The translations under genes and the position numbers were made by a program. The notes under the pieces are model-generated. The model worked only from the letters and a program-made list of their open reading frames with translations. It was not told the DNA's origin and made no database searches. A stretch of 7,012 nt of DNA, taken from the NCBI GenBank assembly GCA_031260385.1, contig JAIRKB010000128.1, positions 1 to 7,012 on the forward strand, written 5' to 3'. Below are positions 5,801 to 7,012 of the stretch, piece after piece (the first letter of the stretch is position 1; every line of letters starts with the position of its first letter). This DNA comes from Propionibacteriaceae bacterium (GTDB lineage Bacteria; Actinomycetota; Actinomycetes; Propionibacteriales; Propionibacteriaceae).

Positions 5801-7012
5801 TTTCGGCTCCTGAACGCCTACCCCGTTGAAGCCATCAGTTTCATCAACCGGATGCTTGATCATGCCGCACGGTTCCGCGTTCGGGAGTTGCCGACCTACC
5901 GCACCAACGATAACTGTGCTGGGGAGATTGAAGGAGTTACCCTGGATTTGCCGTGTACCGGTAAACGGCTGTTTGTTGGAGACAGTCATGTCTGGGCCTG
6001 GTATCGCGGTACTAGTGTCGGGCCCTATGCCTGTATGAGCGCTCTTCTTGCACTTGAACGCTTCGCTGACGACCTGCTTGAGAGACTCGGTGTTCCCGCC
6101 CAAAGGATCGTCGAACTCCTACTCACCGATTGCCACAATCTAGCTGTCCTTGGTTTGGTAGTTGGCTTCTTGACGCGACACCCGAATGATGCGGGCGCGC
6201 TAATGGACCCTTTCCTAGCTTCGCCAGCTATCTGGCACCTAGAAACTCTGCGCGCCATCGGTGACTATGGGTTCCGGGTGAGGGATCCGGACGCAGACAA
6301 ACTGACCGGGTCTGAACGGAGGAGCTTTCAATTCCACCAAACCGTCGGTGAGATGGTGATCAATGCTCGGCTCGCCGGTGACGAAGAGCGCCTCGCCCAA
6401 CTTGAGTCGCTCGCTGAGTCTCTTGTCGCTTCCGCTCGCAGAGACTTGGCGGGTACTGGCGGAAGCAGCGCCGAGGATCTCGCAGTCATCGAAAACTGGG
6501 CAGCCGAGTTTTGCATCACCAACTATCGCCTCAGTTCAAGCGGGGATAGCGTCTTTGTTCAGTTCGAACGACCGGAGCGGCTTCAGCGCATCCTGGCTCC
6601 AGGCGATGTGGAGCTGCAGACTGCGAACTCGCTTAGCAGACTTCAACTCACCTATGGACGGCACAACGAAAACCCCGATGAGTGGCCAATTGCCAGCCTT
6701 GTCGATGATCTCGCAACCGCGCGCCAGATTGACGCATCGTCTGACACTTCCACAGTCATCCTTTGGCCAGAAAACGCGCTGGCTTCGGTTGCGGCGGCGG
6801 CTGTCCGTGCCCATGCACTTGGATCTGCGACAATCGAAAACTCCGATCTAGTCTGGGCAATCGAGTCCATCCTGTGGGCAGCAGAGAACCCTCAGATTGA
6901 CGGAATGAGTTACGAAGACACGCTCTTCCCGATGGGTGCTGATCGAGCCGCAGCCGGAGCTCTTCCGCTTTTGCTACTTCCCCCTTTCGCCGCCCTCAAC
7001 CTCGACCAAGAA
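2876..7012 (+). CDS. Giant winged-helix / nuclease-like / STAND P-loop NTPase, candidate anti-phage defence protein (C-terminus cut by window edge)
   Basis: One open frame of 1379 codons without a stop. An in-frame TAG at 2864-2866 makes ATG 2876 the first possible start. Residues 14-72 form a winged HTH (GRKVATALTVSPTTANGAL, then a wing ending TLWRV). Residues 107-200 resemble a Cap4-like nuclease fold: LEHSYATCLIAALL, SEVDDI with Asp150/Asp151, and LSIAVRR with Arg171/Arg172 where QxK is usual. Residues 200-400 are a helical linker. The NTPase has Walker A GDPDIGKS (422-429, Lys428), Walker B RLLLVDGTE (Asp488) and a sensor-like strand VIAVTR (Arg520). LRSDGIL (659-665) and FTTDLFRDFAL (679-689) match the winged-helix end of STAND/NACHT modules. 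Beyond 690 the chain looks helical, as in target-sensing arms, with WAWYRG (1040-1045) and MSALLALERF (1054-1063). There is no signal peptide or membrane segment, so it is cytoplasmic. The layout is that of Avs-like defence ATPases; the specific family is not assigned. Confidence 0.88.
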   Translation, partial: MATVSETLQATLSTTEYAALVVLAESTTPLSGRKVATALTVSPTTANGALGTLAEAGFVTAAQSGRATLWRVAVSNPLICEWLAEAILKPGVPSRGSSSYSTGGGGVRLEHSYATCLIAALLSGETITELGNGIWVDSIRLQASDISEVDDIFLEGRDVQGTKHRLSIAVRRNPELTRSDVKSVPLMRDFLTVIVDQWPEVVAGRWRLVLAVSTNANAITHLDDLAKLAQSVLSGEEVEKRLIQPGRTNDGVRARYDHLKSLVEQAAVELTSASGLTPTELTWRLLSALTVRRLRLEGTDRTDRTTAVNALLRVLHQGTPATADALFSRIEELVGGWAPQGAVLNQLVVRRSLGDFHLARSPRYDRAWAAIDQLGKRLRASIRPTLEAGTEILELERVEERTRLTEAMRIVGGSAGALVVTGDPDIGKSALSLRVTEALLEDGAAVTSLSLRDLPHSASELEMQLGGDSLEEVLAAGEVRPLRLLLVDGTESVLEGKMSMLLTLTAAAQKAGLGVIAVTRADGRRKVSEVLARSSELAEIGTIPVEHTLGPLVKSERDQLAAAFPTLSRLQGDVRTSWLLERPGLVDVLLRTGKDLDPADFLCEADVFYAVWRSLVRNDEDRSAGNASPDDREFAVLSAAKQSLGLPRGHIPGPAFAELRSDGILQIPHNPAMASGHEFTTDLFRDFALCRLFLEEGWQTLAMAGAPRWSIRATRLGCQAALVKQDASCVWEALTTQFSRIAADHGERWLEVPYEALLTLSDAESAIRALWTTLTAEGGASLVTLLRLAEARYVDSTIGDAFALAPLVKVTFCDRPTIRHAPYLGYRTVRDAIQEIVLAWLRGMVTFRTQSDSLRQAVRDTILADDPSLHDEFVIEALATLGPDLDDRAEARLREVARDCPAYLAPAVESLFVSTSMSLVRPQLLLDLSEAYYIELPDPHDRWGGHPLDDGIRDSKQRLGFGFGAPAAAWYYGPFFRLLNAYPVEAISFINRMLDHAARFRVRELPTYRTNDNCAGEIEGVTLDLPCTGKRLFVGDSHVWAWYRGTSVGPYACMSALLALERFADDLLERLGVPAQRIVELLLTDCHNLAVLGLVVGFLTRHPNDAGALMDPFLASPAIWHLETLRAIGDYGFRVRDPDADKLTGSERRSFQFHQTVGEMVINARLAGDEERLAQLESLAESLVASARRDLAGTGGSSAEDLAVIENWAAEFCITNYRLSSSGDSVFVQFERPERLQRILAPGDVELQTANSLSRLQLTYGRHNENPDEWPIASLVDDLATARQIDASSDTSTVILWPENALASVAAAAVRAHALGSATIENSDLVWAIESILWAAENPQIDGMSYEDTLFPMGADRAAAGALPLLLLPPFAALNLDQE

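Noticed and set aside
5603..6103. 166-codon open frame on the minus strand
   Set aside because: No recognisable domain and complete overlap with the continuous NTPase frame.
6363..6851. 162-codon plus-strand frame overlapping the NTPase gene in another frame
   Set aside because: Low-complexity Ser/Leu/Arg translation and no domain; the NTPase frame continues through it without a stop.
2876..7012. Naming the NTPase as a specific Avs type (Avs1-4) or another named defence system
   Set aside because: The architecture fits the general class, but the N-terminal winged HTH and substituted nuclease motif do not match a type I can name with confidence, and the C-terminus is missing.

Overview
The window is moderately GC-rich and looks like accessory DNA from an actinobacterium. 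The reasons are GC-leaning third codon positions, a GTG start with a Shine-Dalgarno, and the style of the TetR and large serine recombinase genes. The assignment to Actinomycetota is inference; no rRNA, tRNA or taxonomic marker gene is present.

The left part (1-1938, minus strand) is a two-gene integration module. A 119-residue protein of unknown function overlaps by ATGA a large serine recombinase, which runs off the left edge after 527 visible residues. The recombinase keeps the catalytic serine, the arginines of the resolvase fold, the recombinase domain and a four-cysteine zinc ribbon, so the visible part looks intact. The middle (2076-2687, minus strand) is a TetR-family repressor gene. 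It is flanked on both sides by closely related palindromic sites (2038-2055 and 2719-2732), one before its own start and the other before the integration operon.

The right part (2876-7012, plus strand, running off the right edge) is one uninterrupted reading frame of at least 1379 residues. It is divergent from tetR and preceded by a perfect 29-bp palindrome (14-bp arms, 2833-2861). In order the protein has an N-terminal winged helix-turn-helix, a region resembling a Cap4/PD-(D/E)XK-type nuclease with unusual motif residues, a helical linker, a P-loop NTPase with clear Walker A and B motifs, a STAND-like winged-helix segment, and about 690 visible residues of probably helical C-terminal sensor region. 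This layout is that of Avs-like/STAND anti-phage NTPases. I cannot assign it to a named type.

Taken together the window looks like part of a mobile defence island: an integrase operon, a repressor that may control it, and a giant candidate defence NTPase. The NTPase may be autoregulated through its own N-terminal DNA-binding domain and the promoter palindrome. The last two links (TetR control of integration, autoregulation of the NTPase) are hypotheses from site positions.
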